From Pseudomonas sp. HR96 (GTDB lineage: Bacteria; Pseudomonadota; Gammaproteobacteria; Pseudomonadales; Pseudomonadaceae), in NCBI RefSeq assembly GCF_034059295.1, contig NZ_CP139141.1, positions 1,533,001-1,597,000 of the forward strand: 64,000 bases of DNA, read 5' to 3'. The notes below the pieces were generated by a model. It saw only the letters and a list, made by a program, of their open reading frames with translations. It was not told the DNA's origin and ran no database searches. A program made the position numbers and the translations under genes. Positions within the stretch are counted from its first letter, which is position 1, and every line of letters begins with the position of its first letter. Shown piece by piece: positions 5,672 to 15,245 of the stretch.

Positions 5672-8500
5672 ATGGCTGATTACACTATTGACCCAGCGTA
5701 CGACAAATGCCGCGCGTTTATCGATGATTGGCGGCTCAAAGGCCGTAGCTGGGAAGAGATCGCCAAGCTCGGCCGGTTGGGGGCGTCACCGGAAAAGCTC
5801 GATGACTGGTTCCTCGCGCAAGAGGAAATGCAGGATTGGCCTTCACTGGGAGATAGTCCGGAAAAGCGTTTCGAATGCTGGAAGGAGATAGTGAATCGCA
5901 AAGAACAGGCCGAAGCCCAATCTGTCGCGGCGGCGAGGCCTTTGATTATCGTTGGAGCAGAGGAGACTGAGCCCGGCATGGCGGTGCCTCAAGACGCGCG
6001 TAGCGCATGGCAGCTTTATAGAAAATACCTGATCGCCCAAGGCTGGAAGCAACCTGCGGTCGATAACATTCAGGGATCTGCCGTACGCGTCCTCCGGCAT
6101 CTACGGCAGACCACCAAAGATAGGATGGCTGTTAAAGGCTTGGTCGTCGGCCACGTTCAGTCCGGCAAAACGGCCAACATGGCAGGTCTGATTTCCATGG
6201 CAGCCGACTATGGATGGAATTTGTTCGTCGTTCTGACCGGTACGCTCGAAAATCTGCGTATACAGACCAATAAGCGTTTAGTGGGTGATTTGTTTCAGCA
6301 TGATGGTAATGTCACCTGGAAGGCGATCGATCATCCATCTGGCAACAGTCCGTACGGGGCTCGCGCACAGGACATGCAGTTCGATGCCGGCCGTCGAGAC
6401 CGACATCTCGCTGTTTGTCTCAAGAACCCTGCGCGATTGAATCATCTCATTGCGTGGATCAAGGCTCACCCGCACGGGATGTCGCAGATGCGCCTGGTGG
6501 TGATTGATGACGAGGCGGATCAGGCCGGCATCAACTCGAATGATGTTTTGAAAGCTGAGCGAACAAAAATCAATGGGCTCATTCTTAAGTTGATCCGGCT
6601 ACCTCTCCAATGCGTGAACTATGTCGCCTTCACCGCTACGCCTTCCGCCAATTTTCTGAATGAGGGCCCTGGCGACACTCTGTACCCGAGCGATTTCATC
6701 GCAGCGCTGCCACAGGCGGACGAGCACTTCGGGCCTGTGCAGATTTTCGGCTATGCCGAAAACGAAAGGTCGCCGTTGGGAATTGTTCTTGAAGTATCAG
6801 ATAACGATTTGAATCAAGTTGGTAAGCTTCACAAGGGGGAAAGTCTAAAGCTGCCAAAGGCATTGGAAGAGGGGCTGATCTGGTTCCTATGCTGCGTGGC
6901 CGTGATGCGGCAGTCCGTTACCGCCAGACCCGTCAGTATGCTGATCCATACCAGCGCGAGGCAGTTGCATCACGACCATATGAACAAAGCGGTGCACAGT
7001 GCGCTCAGGACTTGGTCACAATACTCGGAGGAGCAATTGGCCGATGCTTTTAAGCCTGTTTGGGACAAAATCTCGTCCGGTCTGGATGCCGATGGGTTCA
7101 GAGAGCGCTTTCCAGATTACGGGCGCCTGTCTGAACTCGTCGAACTGCCGTTATTTGATTCATTCTTTCCTGAGATTCGGACTCTTCTGGATGAGGTTAC
7201 GGCTATTAAGCTAGACGCGGACTCTCAACCCAGGTACCACAAAGGTATCCATATCTGTGTTGACAACTGCGCTAATAATGGAGTAACTGATGAAAATGAG
7301 GTCCGTAGATTGTTTTACCCGGACGCAGCGCAGCAGTTGGATTTTTGCACTGCCTTCATCGTCATTGGCGGCGGAACGCTTTCACGCGGCTTAACAATAG
7401 AGAATTTGGTTAGCACCTTTTTCCTGCGAGGCTCTGCGCAAGCAGATTCTCTCATGCAAATGGGACGATGGTTTGGCTACCGGAAAGGCTATGAACTGAT
7501 ACCTCGCATCTGGATGTCGACCGAGACGAAAAAAAAATACGAGTTCATGGCTGTTGCCGAGGAGGAGCTTCGGGACGACCTTGAGCGTTTCATGCACGGT
7601 GGGGCCAAACCTGAAGATTTTGGGCCTCGGGTTCGTGTACATCCAAAGTTTGCATGGATTCGGCCAACCAGTGCTAATAGGATGCAAAGCGCTGTGAATA
7701 CGAAATACGACTTTTCAGGTATCAACAGGCAGACAACGGTTTTCCACGATGGGGAAGGTGCCGCCTCGATCCTGGACGCGAACCTAAAGGTAACGGAAAA
7801 ATTTCTCGGTTCATCAGATGCTCACCTTGAAAAGTCTCAGTTGAAGGGCGCAAACAGCTATGTTTGGCGGGGCGTCGACGTTAGCCGCGTAGCAGATTAT
7901 TTGGCCGAATTGTCGTTCCATCCGGGAAATCAGTTTTTCTCCGACATGGGTGCCTTTCTGAAATGGCTCGGCGAGCATGCAGATAACGCAGGATATACAA
8001 AATGGAACGTCGTGATGGCTGGCAGCACGCCGAACCCGGATAATTCCTGGGAAATCTCGGGCAAGGCTGTCGGCCGAATCAATCGTAGTAGGTTGATTAG
8101 TGAACGTTCGGATGACGGTGTCTCCATTGGTGCGTTGCGAGACCCAAAGGATTTGCTTGCAGATGCCTGCAACCTTGCTCCCGATAGCATTTCCAAGATG
8201 AAATTCACCAGTTCTTCCATCTCGAAGAGTCGCATCGAGGGTGGAGTTGGCGCAGTACCACAATTGTTGATCTATCTAATCGACAAGACGGGTAACCGCG
8301 GACTGCAAGAAAAAGCAATTCTTGATCCAAAGGCAACGCGGGCACCGCTCATGGCTAAGGCAAACATTATCGGTGTAAGCATTTATTTGCCGGGCTCCCA
8401 AGGCGCCCAAAAGAGTTATGTCACCCACGTGACAGTGAATATCCCCGATAGCTTCAAGGCTTCAGAAGAAGACCTCGAAGAAGCGCTAGGCGCGGTCTAA
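5672..8500 (+). CDS. Z1-domain superfamily II helicase/ATPase (defence island)
   Basis: 942-residue P-loop protein, probably the DNA-translocating motor of the island system. After an N-terminal helical region (1-120) come Walker A GHVQSGKT (G160-T167), a helicase Walker B variant VVIDDEAD (D279-D283) and motif III-like FTATPSANFL. The Z1 domain occupies the C-terminal half with its hallmark GGGTLSRGL (566-574) and the motif VI-like QMGRWFGYR (596-604, arginine-finger candidate R599). ATG 5672 is preceded by AAAGGA 5 nt upstream; ATG 5666 is also in frame. The frame upstream to 5408 has no support. Three bases separate its stop from the next gene. Z1 helicases are known next to GHKL ATPases and PD-(D/E)XK nucleases in restriction-modification-like clusters. 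Confidence 0.9.
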   Translation: MADYTIDPAYDKCRAFIDDWRLKGRSWEEIAKLGRLGASPEKLDDWFLAQEEMQDWPSLGDSPEKRFECWKEIVNRKEQAEAQSVAAARPLIIVGAEETEPGMAVPQDARSAWQLYRKYLIAQGWKQPAVDNIQGSAVRVLRHLRQTTKDRMAVKGLVVGHVQSGKTANMAGLISMAADYGWNLFVVLTGTLENLRIQTNKRLVGDLFQHDGNVTWKAIDHPSGNSPYGARAQDMQFDAGRRDRHLAVCLKNPARLNHLIAWIKAHPHGMSQMRLVVIDDEADQAGINSNDVLKAERTKINGLILKLIRLPLQCVNYVAFTATPSANFLNEGPGDTLYPSDFIAALPQADEHFGPVQIFGYAENERSPLGIVLEVSDNDLNQVGKLHKGESLKLPKALEEGLIWFLCCVAVMRQSVTARPVSMLIHTSARQLHHDHMNKAVHSALRTWSQYSEEQLADAFKPVWDKISSGLDADGFRERFPDYGRLSELVELPLFDSFFPEIRTLLDEVTAIKLDADSQPRYHKGIHICVDNCANNGVTDENEVRRLFYPDAAQQLDFCTAFIVIGGGTLSRGLTIENLVSTFFLRGSAQADSLMQMGRWFGYRKGYELIPRIWMSTETKKKYEFMAVAEEELRDDLERFMHGGAKPEDFGPRVRVHPKFAWIRPTSANRMQSAVNTKYDFSGINRQTTVFHDGEGAASILDANLKVTEKFLGSSDAHLEKSQLKGANSYVWRGVDVSRVADYLAELSFHPGNQFFSDMGAFLKWLGEHADNAGYTKWNVVMAGSTPNPDNSWEISGKAVGRINRSRLISERSDDGVSIGALRDPKDLLADACNLAPDSISKMKFTSSSISKSRIEGGVGAVPQLLIYLIDKTGNRGLQEKAILDPKATRAPLMAKANIIGVSIYLPGSQGAQKSYVTHVTVNIPDSFKASEEDLEEALGAV

Positions 8501-8503
8501 CTT

Positions 8504-10546
8504 ATGAAATATCACAGCCTTCCATTGCAGCCTATGCAGGAATCCGGGGCATACCTCCTTCGTGCTTTACAGAACGAAGAAACCCCTCTGCTTGATTTGC
8601 TAGTCCGGGAATCCGTTCAGAACGCGCTAGACGCAGGATGCAAAGGGAAACCAGCTCTGCCAGTTTCGGTTGATTTCTATATTCGTGACCACTCTGTGAA
8701 TGCCATCGCTTCTACATTCGGTGAGGGGCTTAACCAGCAAGTTTTTGCAACACGCTTTCCGCGCGCTCAAAAGCTTCTTGAGATCCGCGATTCAGGGACT
8801 GAGGGGCTGACGGGCCCGATGACTTTTGAAGGCGTGGAACCGCATGGCCAACACGGCAACTTTCTCAAGCTTGTGTTCGAGATTGGTCGGACCCGAAGCG
8901 ATGAGGGTGCAGGTGGATCATGGGGATTGGGCAAGACCTGTTACTTTCGGATGGGCGCAGGCTTGGTTATCTACTATAGCCGAATCAGGGTCGGCGAAGA
9001 GTATGAAGAGCGGCTAGTGGCCTCTATCGTTGAGGACGAAAATCGTGTAGATCGGCTTCAATTGAACACCCAAACAGGTATTGCCTGGTGGGGAGCAGAA
9101 GGAGGCTTGGGTGCAATCACTTCCCCATCCCATATCCACGAAATTCTTGATGCGTTCGATGCCAAACCTTTTACCGGTAAGCAAACTGGCACAGCAATCA
9201 TTATTCCGTTGCTCAAGGAGAAGCTGTTGCCCGTTTTCGACGGGGAAAGGGGCGCTACGCCATGGTGGTACGGTGATTATGAAAGTTATATAGCGGTTTC
9301 AATTCAGCGTTGGTTTAGCGCACGTCTGGATAACCCATTCTTCGCTACCGGTAGGTATCTGAAAGCGTCGGTGAACGGCAAAGAACTAGCTCACTTTGAA
9401 ATGTTACCGATATTTCAGGTTGCCCAGAGTTTGTATAACCGCGCAATGAGCGATACGGCTAAGGAAGACTATCTGACCGGCAAAGGTATCAAGAGCGACC
9501 ATCTGCTCTCCAAATCAATTCAACTGCGCGGTGAATTCGTAGGTAGTGGTCTGGCAGGTCGCCTGCTTGCTGTAGCGCTGACCCCGCGTCAGCTACAAAT
9601 GGATGCGCCCGACAATGCGCCCAGCCCGGAAACATGCATTTTCTCACGGGCCGACTGCGGTGCACCCCATCGACCCGTAGTAACATTCATGCGGTCTCCG
9701 GGAATGAATATCTCTTGGGACGACAGCCTTGACTCCCGGAGCTGGGCGGGTGGGTTTGCTGGGTTTCCTGATGGCCGATACGTTGTGGCGCTGTTTTTGC
9801 CTGATTCGGAACAAGAATTACAGGCGTCAGAAGCCCGCGGCTTGCGCTCGACAATACAGACTCTCGAAGGATATCTCCGGAGCTGTGAACGTGCGGATCA
9901 TGGCGCGTGGGTCGACATCAGCGGTGGACGTGTCATTGAAAAGATTCGCGCTCAGTGTGGCCGGGCCATCAAAGACTTCGGGTCACCGCCTACGCCCAGC
10001 TTGAAAGTCAAACCATCCATGCGGATGTCACGCAAGCTTGCTGAACTCGTATTACCCAACCGTGGATTTGGCGGGGATGGACGTTTTGGCAAAGCAGCGC
10101 CCCGAGCAGCTGCTACCCATATTTCCAAAGGCGCTGCAGTACCTTCACCGGAGCTGGAAATCACAGAGCTTGGATATGAAGATGATGCGATCGTCATGAA
10201 ATGGCGATTGAGCTGGGGAATGCTGCACCAAGGTATGCCTAGGGATATCTGTGTTTCCGTAGACTCCGAAGGTGGCCCAATCACCTTTGACACTTGGGTC
10301 ACGAACAGACTTGGCGCGTTTCCGTTCCATCTGGATTCATTCAAGCTTAGCGGTTCAGCTATTACTGTTGGAAGTGTCGGAATCGATGGTGGAACAGGTG
10401 TAAGGCTCACTTTGACTGGTCCGGCGATAGAGTCGGGTTTGATTTTCGAAGGAAAACTTCACGTCAGGATGAGTGATTCGGACCGCAAGCTATTGCGGCC
10501 CGTGATCGGGGTCCGGATTTCAGATGGAGGTGGAGCTGCGAAATGA
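8504..10546 (+). CDS. GHKL ATPase of the MORC/paraMORC (MutL-like) class
   Basis: 680-residue protein with an N-terminal GHKL (Hsp90/MutL/gyrase B-type) ATPase fold. The N-box is RESVQNALDA (E36, N40, D43), the G1 box EIRDSGTEG (D96, G98), and a glycine-rich ATP lid GAGGSWGLGKT spans 135-145. The remainder (250-680) is probably the transducer and partner-binding region; residues 540-680 look like a beta-rich C-terminal domain. Proteins of this type work beside SF2 helicases and nucleases and are thought to clamp or reorganise DNA in an ATP-dependent way. It starts 3 bp after the Z1 stop and overlaps the next gene by 4 bp (ATGA), so it is translationally coupled. Confidence 0.88.
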   Translation: MKYHSLPLQPMQESGAYLLRALQNEETPLLDLLVRESVQNALDAGCKGKPALPVSVDFYIRDHSVNAIASTFGEGLNQQVFATRFPRAQKLLEIRDSGTEGLTGPMTFEGVEPHGQHGNFLKLVFEIGRTRSDEGAGGSWGLGKTCYFRMGAGLVIYYSRIRVGEEYEERLVASIVEDENRVDRLQLNTQTGIAWWGAEGGLGAITSPSHIHEILDAFDAKPFTGKQTGTAIIIPLLKEKLLPVFDGERGATPWWYGDYESYIAVSIQRWFSARLDNPFFATGRYLKASVNGKELAHFEMLPIFQVAQSLYNRAMSDTAKEDYLTGKGIKSDHLLSKSIQLRGEFVGSGLAGRLLAVALTPRQLQMDAPDNAPSPETCIFSRADCGAPHRPVVTFMRSPGMNISWDDSLDSRSWAGGFAGFPDGRYVVALFLPDSEQELQASEARGLRSTIQTLEGYLRSCERADHGAWVDISGGRVIEKIRAQCGRAIKDFGSPPTPSLKVKPSMRMSRKLAELVLPNRGFGGDGRFGKAAPRAAATHISKGAAVPSPELEITELGYEDDAIVMKWRLSWGMLHQGMPRDICVSVDSEGGPITFDTWVTNRLGAFPFHLDSFKLSGSAITVGSVGIDGGTGVRLTLTGPAIESGLIFEGKLHVRMSDSDRKLLRPVIGVRISDGGGAAK

Positions 10547-11499
10547 GCACTCGACTGCCACTATATCGAATGTTGAATGCACCGCTTGGCAGGAGTAACG
10601 AACCAGCGGTGGACTACCTATTTTTATCAGATGAAGGTCTAAATCCAGGTGCGACCGAAGTCAACGGCAATCAATATGCCTTGGGTAAGGACAGCGACTG
10701 GAATCCGGCCGAACACCCTTTGGCGGTTCAATGTTTAATTCACCGGGCTCCATTATTGCATGCCATATTCGGTCCAGAGGGGGTAGCCGGCAGTGGCACC
10801 GAGGTGTTATTGGCGCTGGAGTGGGCATCCGCTGACTCATGCTGGCGAGCGCTAGGACCGGTTCATGGCTTACGACACGAAGATGGGGGCATCGTAGCGT
10901 TGGATATCACCTTGGAGCCGGGGACCGTTAGAGGTAGTGGTTTTCTCTCCGTTCAAGCGTTCCTCGGCAAAAGCCAGACAGATTCCGCTCCCGGATTTGC
11001 TCAGCAGGCAGGCGCCAGGCTAGGCCCATTGACCCAGCTTGTTGAAGTCGTAATTGACGGGGACGGCTCTCTTTTCCCGGTTCTGGAAGAGTCATTGGGT
11101 GCGGAGGGGCCATTATGGGAATTGAAAGCGTGCTGGAGCGACCCCCAGGATGAGCCGTTCTCCAGCGAATACGTTGCTCTTGTGCTGAACAACGCTCACG
11201 CGCATTTTGACCAGTTACGCGACAGGGGGGGGCTTAACTTCGAGCAGTCTCCGCTGTTGCGCCAAGTCTTCGCCGCGTGGCTGGCACTTGTCGTTGCTCA
11301 GGTCAAACACGATATGGGAGCAGATTTCGATACGTATCTGGCCGCGCCTGATGTGGACGACGGATTCGGAAGTATTGCTGACGCTGTGCGGTCGTTCATT
11401 CGGTTAGGCTCTCTGAATACCGCCTCGCTCAACGAGTTGTTTGTGTCAACTCAATGCTGGTTGGATCAGCGAGTTCGGGATTTGGAGAATGTAGAATGA
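10543..11499 (+). CDS. Uncharacterised protein of the MORC-Z1 operon
   Basis: 318-residue protein with no domain I can name. Residues 1-200 look beta-rich (alternating hydrophobic stretches such as TEVLLALEW, IVALDITLEPG and LVEVVIDGDG). Residues 205-318 look helical (EYVALVLNNAHAHFDQL, LRQVFAAWLALVVAQVKHDM, IADAVRSFIRLG). There is no signal peptide, transmembrane segment or obvious catalytic motif. It overlaps the GHKL gene and the next gene by ATGA four-base overlaps, so it should be made in fixed ratio with them. It is probably a structural or adaptor subunit linking the ATPase to the nuclease; this is inferred from position only. Confidence 0.75.
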   Translation: MSTRLPLYRMLNAPLGRSNEPAVDYLFLSDEGLNPGATEVNGNQYALGKDSDWNPAEHPLAVQCLIHRAPLLHAIFGPEGVAGSGTEVLLALEWASADSCWRALGPVHGLRHEDGGIVALDITLEPGTVRGSGFLSVQAFLGKSQTDSAPGFAQQAGARLGPLTQLVEVVIDGDGSLFPVLEESLGAEGPLWELKACWSDPQDEPFSSEYVALVLNNAHAHFDQLRDRGGLNFEQSPLLRQVFAAWLALVVAQVKHDMGADFDTYLAAPDVDDGFGSIADAVRSFIRLGSLNTASLNELFVSTQCWLDQRVRDLENVE

Positions 11500-12194
11500 G
11501 CTTCCCCACCCTGAACCTTAAACTTTCGCTGCGACGCTATAACGAAATGGTCAAAGGCGATGCATTTCTTCCCGAGGCGTCTAACGCAGAGATGGAGGAA
11601 ATTCGCCGGCAGCTCTTCGCCGTCGTATCGCTGTACGACTCCATAAAGAAGGACACCGCTTCAGGTCCCGGCGCCTATGACATTCGGGTTGGCCTCGCTC
11701 TGTACCAGGTACTGGCGGACGCAGGCATAAGCATTCGTACTGCCGCAGATGACGGCTGGTGGAGATTTCTGTCTTTGCGTGTGTTGCCTGACCTGGTCAA
11801 GAGTCGCTGGGACGGCGCCCCCCCTGTTAGATTCTGGAAGGGGCGAAGCCGCATCTGGTTACGCGCGATGTGGTGGACGGTCCACCTGACTTGGCAAGGG
11901 AACCAGGAGAATACTCGCAGAGTGCTTGAGAGCGTGACCACTGACACCGTCGTTCAATTAGTAGAACGGCCCGGCAAGGGCGGCTTCAGGATTGAGCTGA
12001 CACGGCTTATTTTCAGCATGCGTCAGCACCGCAAGCCTTCTCAGGATCAGTTCAGGGCAATCATGAAACTCAATACAGCTCAGATCGTGCTGAAGGAACC
12101 TGCATTCTGCGACGGGGGCCTGCATGGCTATGTGGATGCGCTATTCACGGACGTAGGTTGCGCGCCTGTCCTTCCGGATCTCAATCATGACTGA
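11496..12194 (+). CDS. Uncharacterised protein of the MORC-Z1 operon (possibly DUF6339-like)
   Basis: 232-residue, mostly helical protein rich in tryptophan in its middle (GWWRFLSLRVLPDLV, RSRIWLRAMWWTVHLTW), followed by a TDTVVQLVERPGKGGFRIEL segment. It resembles the DUF6339 proteins found in similar clusters, but I hold that assignment loosely. The ATG at 11496 overlaps the upstream stop (ATGA); an earlier in-frame ATG at 11454 would lie inside the previous gene. It overlaps the nuclease gene by 8 bp. No catalytic motif is seen. The aromatic basic surface could bind DNA or a partner; that is a guess. Confidence 0.75.
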   Translation: MSFPTLNLKLSLRRYNEMVKGDAFLPEASNAEMEEIRRQLFAVVSLYDSIKKDTASGPGAYDIRVGLALYQVLADAGISIRTAADDGWWRFLSLRVLPDLVKSRWDGAPPVRFWKGRSRIWLRAMWWTVHLTWQGNQENTRRVLESVTTDTVVQLVERPGKGGFRIELTRLIFSMRQHRKPSQDQFRAIMKLNTAQIVLKEPAFCDGGLHGYVDALFTDVGCAPVLPDLNHD

Positions 12195-13101
12195 ATTGCT
12201 GAAAGAAATTCAAGAGGGCTTTGCCAATCTCGATCAAAGCGGCCGAATGCTGCCGCTCAGGGCTATGCCAGTAGATTGTGCCGCATGGGTCTTCAGGGAG
12301 GGAACAGCCTTCGGAGTAGCTATTGAGTGTTCTGCAGCCCTGGAGCTCTCGGAAGGCTTCGCTGGCGCCAAGCTACGGACCGTGGACCGAGTCATCAGTC
12401 AACAGCACCGACGCTTCCTGCGGTTGGAGTCTTCTATAGAGTGGCTCCGCAACGAATTCGGCGTAATCTGCGCGCATATGGTTAGCGTCGAGGCCGGTGC
12501 CAGTGTGCGGCAGGCGCTGCTGGCTGATCCTCTGAACTGGTGGGAGCGGTGGCGACATCTCTTGGGTAATGCGGTCGTCGACAGGCATGGTTATGACGTA
12601 CTTGCTGAGCTTTTAGCGCTGGAAACGCTGGTAACGGGGGGCGCTATTTATGAATGGAGTGGGCCTTTTGGGGGCGTGGTCGACATCAAGACTTCCGAGA
12701 CCGACTACGAAATCAAATCAACCATCAGTCGATATGGAACTGTGATAAATATATCCGGGCATTTCCAATTGGCTGCCTCTTCGGGCAAGCCATTGCAACT
12801 GTTGTATTACAGGTTCGAACCGGCTCATGATGGCCTTTCGATCGATCTGGTTTGTGACCGACTTATCGCGCTTGGGGTGGACGCTGTGCTCCTCGAGACA
12901 GCGCTGCAACGGCTTGGGATGGAAGCAGGGTGCTCTGCAAGGAAAGAGGGCTACAACCTGCTTGAAAGTCTATCCTATGCGATCGATGAAAATTTTCCGA
13001 AAATAACTCCGGCGAGTTTCAAAGGCGGAGTACTTCCTCGCGGTATTGTTCAGTTCGAATATAAAGTGGATCTTAGTGGCCTCAATTCTTCACCGCTATA
13101 G
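12187..13101 (+). CDS. PD-(D/E)XK nuclease family protein (DUF4420-like)
   Basis: 304-residue putative restriction endonuclease. The core is visible as a helix with a conserved glutamate (LAELLALETL, E141), the strand WSGPFGGVVDI with D166, and YEIKST carrying E175-x-K177, followed by a further strand and helix. This spacing matches DUF4420, annotated as a PD-(D/E)XK family member, and suggests a metal-dependent DNA cleaver. It is the last gene of the overlapping operon and would be the cutting subunit, with the Z1 helicase and GHKL ATPase as motors and the downstream methyltransferase marking self DNA. Cleavage activity and target are inferred. Confidence 0.82.
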   Translation: MTELLKEIQEGFANLDQSGRMLPLRAMPVDCAAWVFREGTAFGVAIECSAALELSEGFAGAKLRTVDRVISQQHRRFLRLESSIEWLRNEFGVICAHMVSVEAGASVRQALLADPLNWWERWRHLLGNAVVDRHGYDVLAELLALETLVTGGAIYEWSGPFGGVVDIKTSETDYEIKSTISRYGTVINISGHFQLAASSGKPLQLLYYRFEPAHDGLSIDLVCDRLIALGVDAVLLETALQRLGMEAGCSARKEGYNLLESLSYAIDENFPKITPASFKGGVLPRGIVQFEYKVDLSGLNSSPL

Positions 13102-13445
13102 CTAAATGGTTGAACTATTGGAGCAACTTGAAACTTAACGGCAGGAGCTGCTTGCATTCCTGCTCATCAAGCAATCTAGGGCAGCCCAGAAGGTTGCCCG
13201 TTTGCTAAGCCATATCTCGTAAAAAACTGAGCCGCTGATGTTCAAGGCTGTGCTTTAGCCCTGCGCTGACCTAGGGTAAGGATCAGGCCGGCCCGGAAGC
13301 CGGGTTTGTAGGTGCGGCTTACCCCGGCCCGTGCAGCCAGAATCGATCTGCAAAGGCTTCGACGTGGCTGCGCCTCTGCTCCAATCCTGGTAAAGTAACG
13401 GGGCTCGGCTGCCTATTGTGTTGCCATCACTGATTTTTTTGACAA
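13102..13445. other. Intergenic region before the methyltransferase
   Basis: 344 bp without a supported gene. There is a short GGCCCGG/CCGGG hairpin followed by TTTG near 13290 and weak inverted repeats. It presumably holds the terminator of the nuclease operon and a separate methyltransferase promoter, letting methylation be expressed independently of cutting. I cannot place a clear promoter. Confidence 0.4.
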
Positions 13446-15095
13446 ATGAAGCCCATGATTCAATACCAGAATAGTCTTTTCCCGCCTAGGGTGGCCACCG
13501 AGCCAGCAGCTGCAGTTGAGCACGCTATCCAGATCGTCGACCTTTTCGCTGGTCCTGGCGGGTTGGGCGAAGGTTTTTCCTCGTCTGGTGAGGGTAGGCG
13601 CTTCGATATCATAGTTTCTGCCGAAATGGACCCTGTCGCTAGAAAGACCCTCAAGCTTCGTGCCTTCTATCGTCTGCTCAAGCGGGAGTTCCCTGAAGGG
13701 TTGCAGGATTACTATCGGTATTTCAATGGTGAGGCGCCCGAGCCTTATACTGATGCAACCGCGAAATTTTGGCATTACGCTGACTTGGAAGCGCGGCAGA
13801 TCACCTTGGGTTCACTCGAAGGCGATAGGGAGCTTAATCATTTAATTAAGGAAAGGTTGAACAGCGATGGGCGGCCATGGGTCCTCATCGGCGGCCCGCC
13901 ATGCCAAGCGTATTCAATCGTTGGTCGGGCGAGGAATCAATCGAAACTAGGTTACATCCCTGAAAATGATCACCGGCATTTTCTCTACAAAGATTATTTA
14001 CGTATCATCAAGGATTATCGGCCAACTGTTTTTGTCATGGAAAACGTGAAGGGAATACTGTCTTCAAAAGTTGCTGGGAAGGGTATCTTTTCGCAGATTC
14101 TGAACGACTTGGTAGATCCTACTAAAGCTCTAGATAATATCGAAGGCGGGCAAAAATATAAAATTTGCTCTATTGTTTCAGAAGAGTCATTCAGCCCTTC
14201 AGACTGCATAGACAAAATAAATCCAAAGTCGTTTATCATTGAGGCTGAAAAGTATGGAATTCCCCAAGCCCGACACCGTGTAATCCTTTTAGGGATAGCG
14301 CTCGATGAACAGGGCAATGTACCCTCGCATGATCTTTTGACACAGGTCGAGCCAGTCTCAGTAAGTCAAGCGATTGGCAGTCTCCCAAAGGTGAGAAGCA
14401 AGCTCTCTCGCAGTTACGACCCCTACGATGCATGGTATCGCACGGTGGCGGACGAAGTAGATGACTTACTGAATCATGCACAGCTGGAAAACGGAAGAAT
14501 GGTCGCACCATTGCGCGCTACTCGCGAAGCACTGTTTGATGCGCCGCTAACTTCGGGTGCTGACCGCGTCCAAAAAAATCTTGGCGAAGGCTATACAGGC
14601 ATACCCTCATTGGATGCTTGGTATCAGGACTCGAATATCAAATGTTGGCTGAGTCATGATTCTCGAAGTCACATGCGATCGGATCTGCGACGGTATGCGT
14701 TTGCAAGTACTTTTGCGAAACACTACAAGTATTCCCCGAAAGGGCACCTAGAGTTTTCATTACCAGGTCTGGCACCGGCCCACAAAAACTGGGAGAGTGG
14801 AAAATTTAGTGATCGCTTCAGGGTTCAGCTCGCCTGGCTTCCGGCAACTACGATTACAAGCCATATCTCCAAGGATGGACATTACTTCATTCATTATGAT
14901 CCAGCCCAATGTCGAAGCCTGACTGTTCGTGAAGCAGCTCGGCTTCAAACATTTCCGGATAACTACTACTTTGAAGGGAATAGGACGCAGCAATTTCACC
15001 AAGTAGGTAATGCGGTCCCACCTTTATTGGCAAACAAAATTGCTGAAGTTGTCTATCATGTCATTTGTCGGCGAGCTGCCGAGGGAAAAACCTAA
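13446..15095 (+). CDS. DNA (cytosine-5-)-methyltransferase
   Basis: 549-residue C5-cytosine methyltransferase that moves methyl from S-adenosylmethionine to cytosine in a specific DNA site. The ordered motifs are motif I DLFAGPGGLGEGF, motif IV GGPPCQAYS with catalytic C153, motif VI ENVKG, motif VIII QARHRVILLG, then a variable target-recognition region (about 310-480) and motifs IX-X (RLQTFPD, QVGNAVPPLLA). It is most likely the self-protection enzyme of the island. It is longer than a minimal enzyme because of an insertion between motifs I and IV. ATG 13446 has no clear Shine-Dalgarno; ATG 13455, nine bases on, is an alternative. AT content is above the flanking core genes, suggesting transfer. 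Confidence 0.93.
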   Translation: MKPMIQYQNSLFPPRVATEPAAAVEHAIQIVDLFAGPGGLGEGFSSSGEGRRFDIIVSAEMDPVARKTLKLRAFYRLLKREFPEGLQDYYRYFNGEAPEPYTDATAKFWHYADLEARQITLGSLEGDRELNHLIKERLNSDGRPWVLIGGPPCQAYSIVGRARNQSKLGYIPENDHRHFLYKDYLRIIKDYRPTVFVMENVKGILSSKVAGKGIFSQILNDLVDPTKALDNIEGGQKYKICSIVSEESFSPSDCIDKINPKSFIIEAEKYGIPQARHRVILLGIALDEQGNVPSHDLLTQVEPVSVSQAIGSLPKVRSKLSRSYDPYDAWYRTVADEVDDLLNHAQLENGRMVAPLRATREALFDAPLTSGADRVQKNLGEGYTGIPSLDAWYQDSNIKCWLSHDSRSHMRSDLRRYAFASTFAKHYKYSPKGHLEFSLPGLAPAHKNWESGKFSDRFRVQLAWLPATTITSHISKDGHYFIHYDPAQCRSLTVREAARLQTFPDNYYFEGNRTQQFHQVGNAVPPLLANKIAEVVYHVICRRAAEGKT

Positions 15096-15156
15096 GCAGA
15101 ATCAAAGAAAATGATTCAGTGTTTCCCATCGAGAGGGAGTTTATAAATCATATGAA

Positions 15157-15183
15157 ATAACGGCGCTGAGTTAGCGCCGTTAT
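15157..15183. terminator. Hairpin after the methyltransferase gene
   Basis: Perfect 11-bp stem ATAACGGCGCT / AGCGCCGTTAT with a GAGTT loop, between the methyltransferase stop and the convergent ATPase stop. It lacks a U-tract. A second 7-bp repeat (AGGTGGT / ACCACCT, 15207-15227) follows. Together they probably serve as a bidirectional transcript end. Confidence 0.6.
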
Positions 15184-15245
15184 GGTGATTTGCTCAAGTT
15201 ACTATCAGGTGGTTATTTAGACCACCTTACATAGAATATGAGGAG

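Noticed and set aside
13102..13445. A small controller (C-protein) gene ahead of the methyltransferase
   Set aside because: No helix-turn-helix frame of suitable length was found on either strand.
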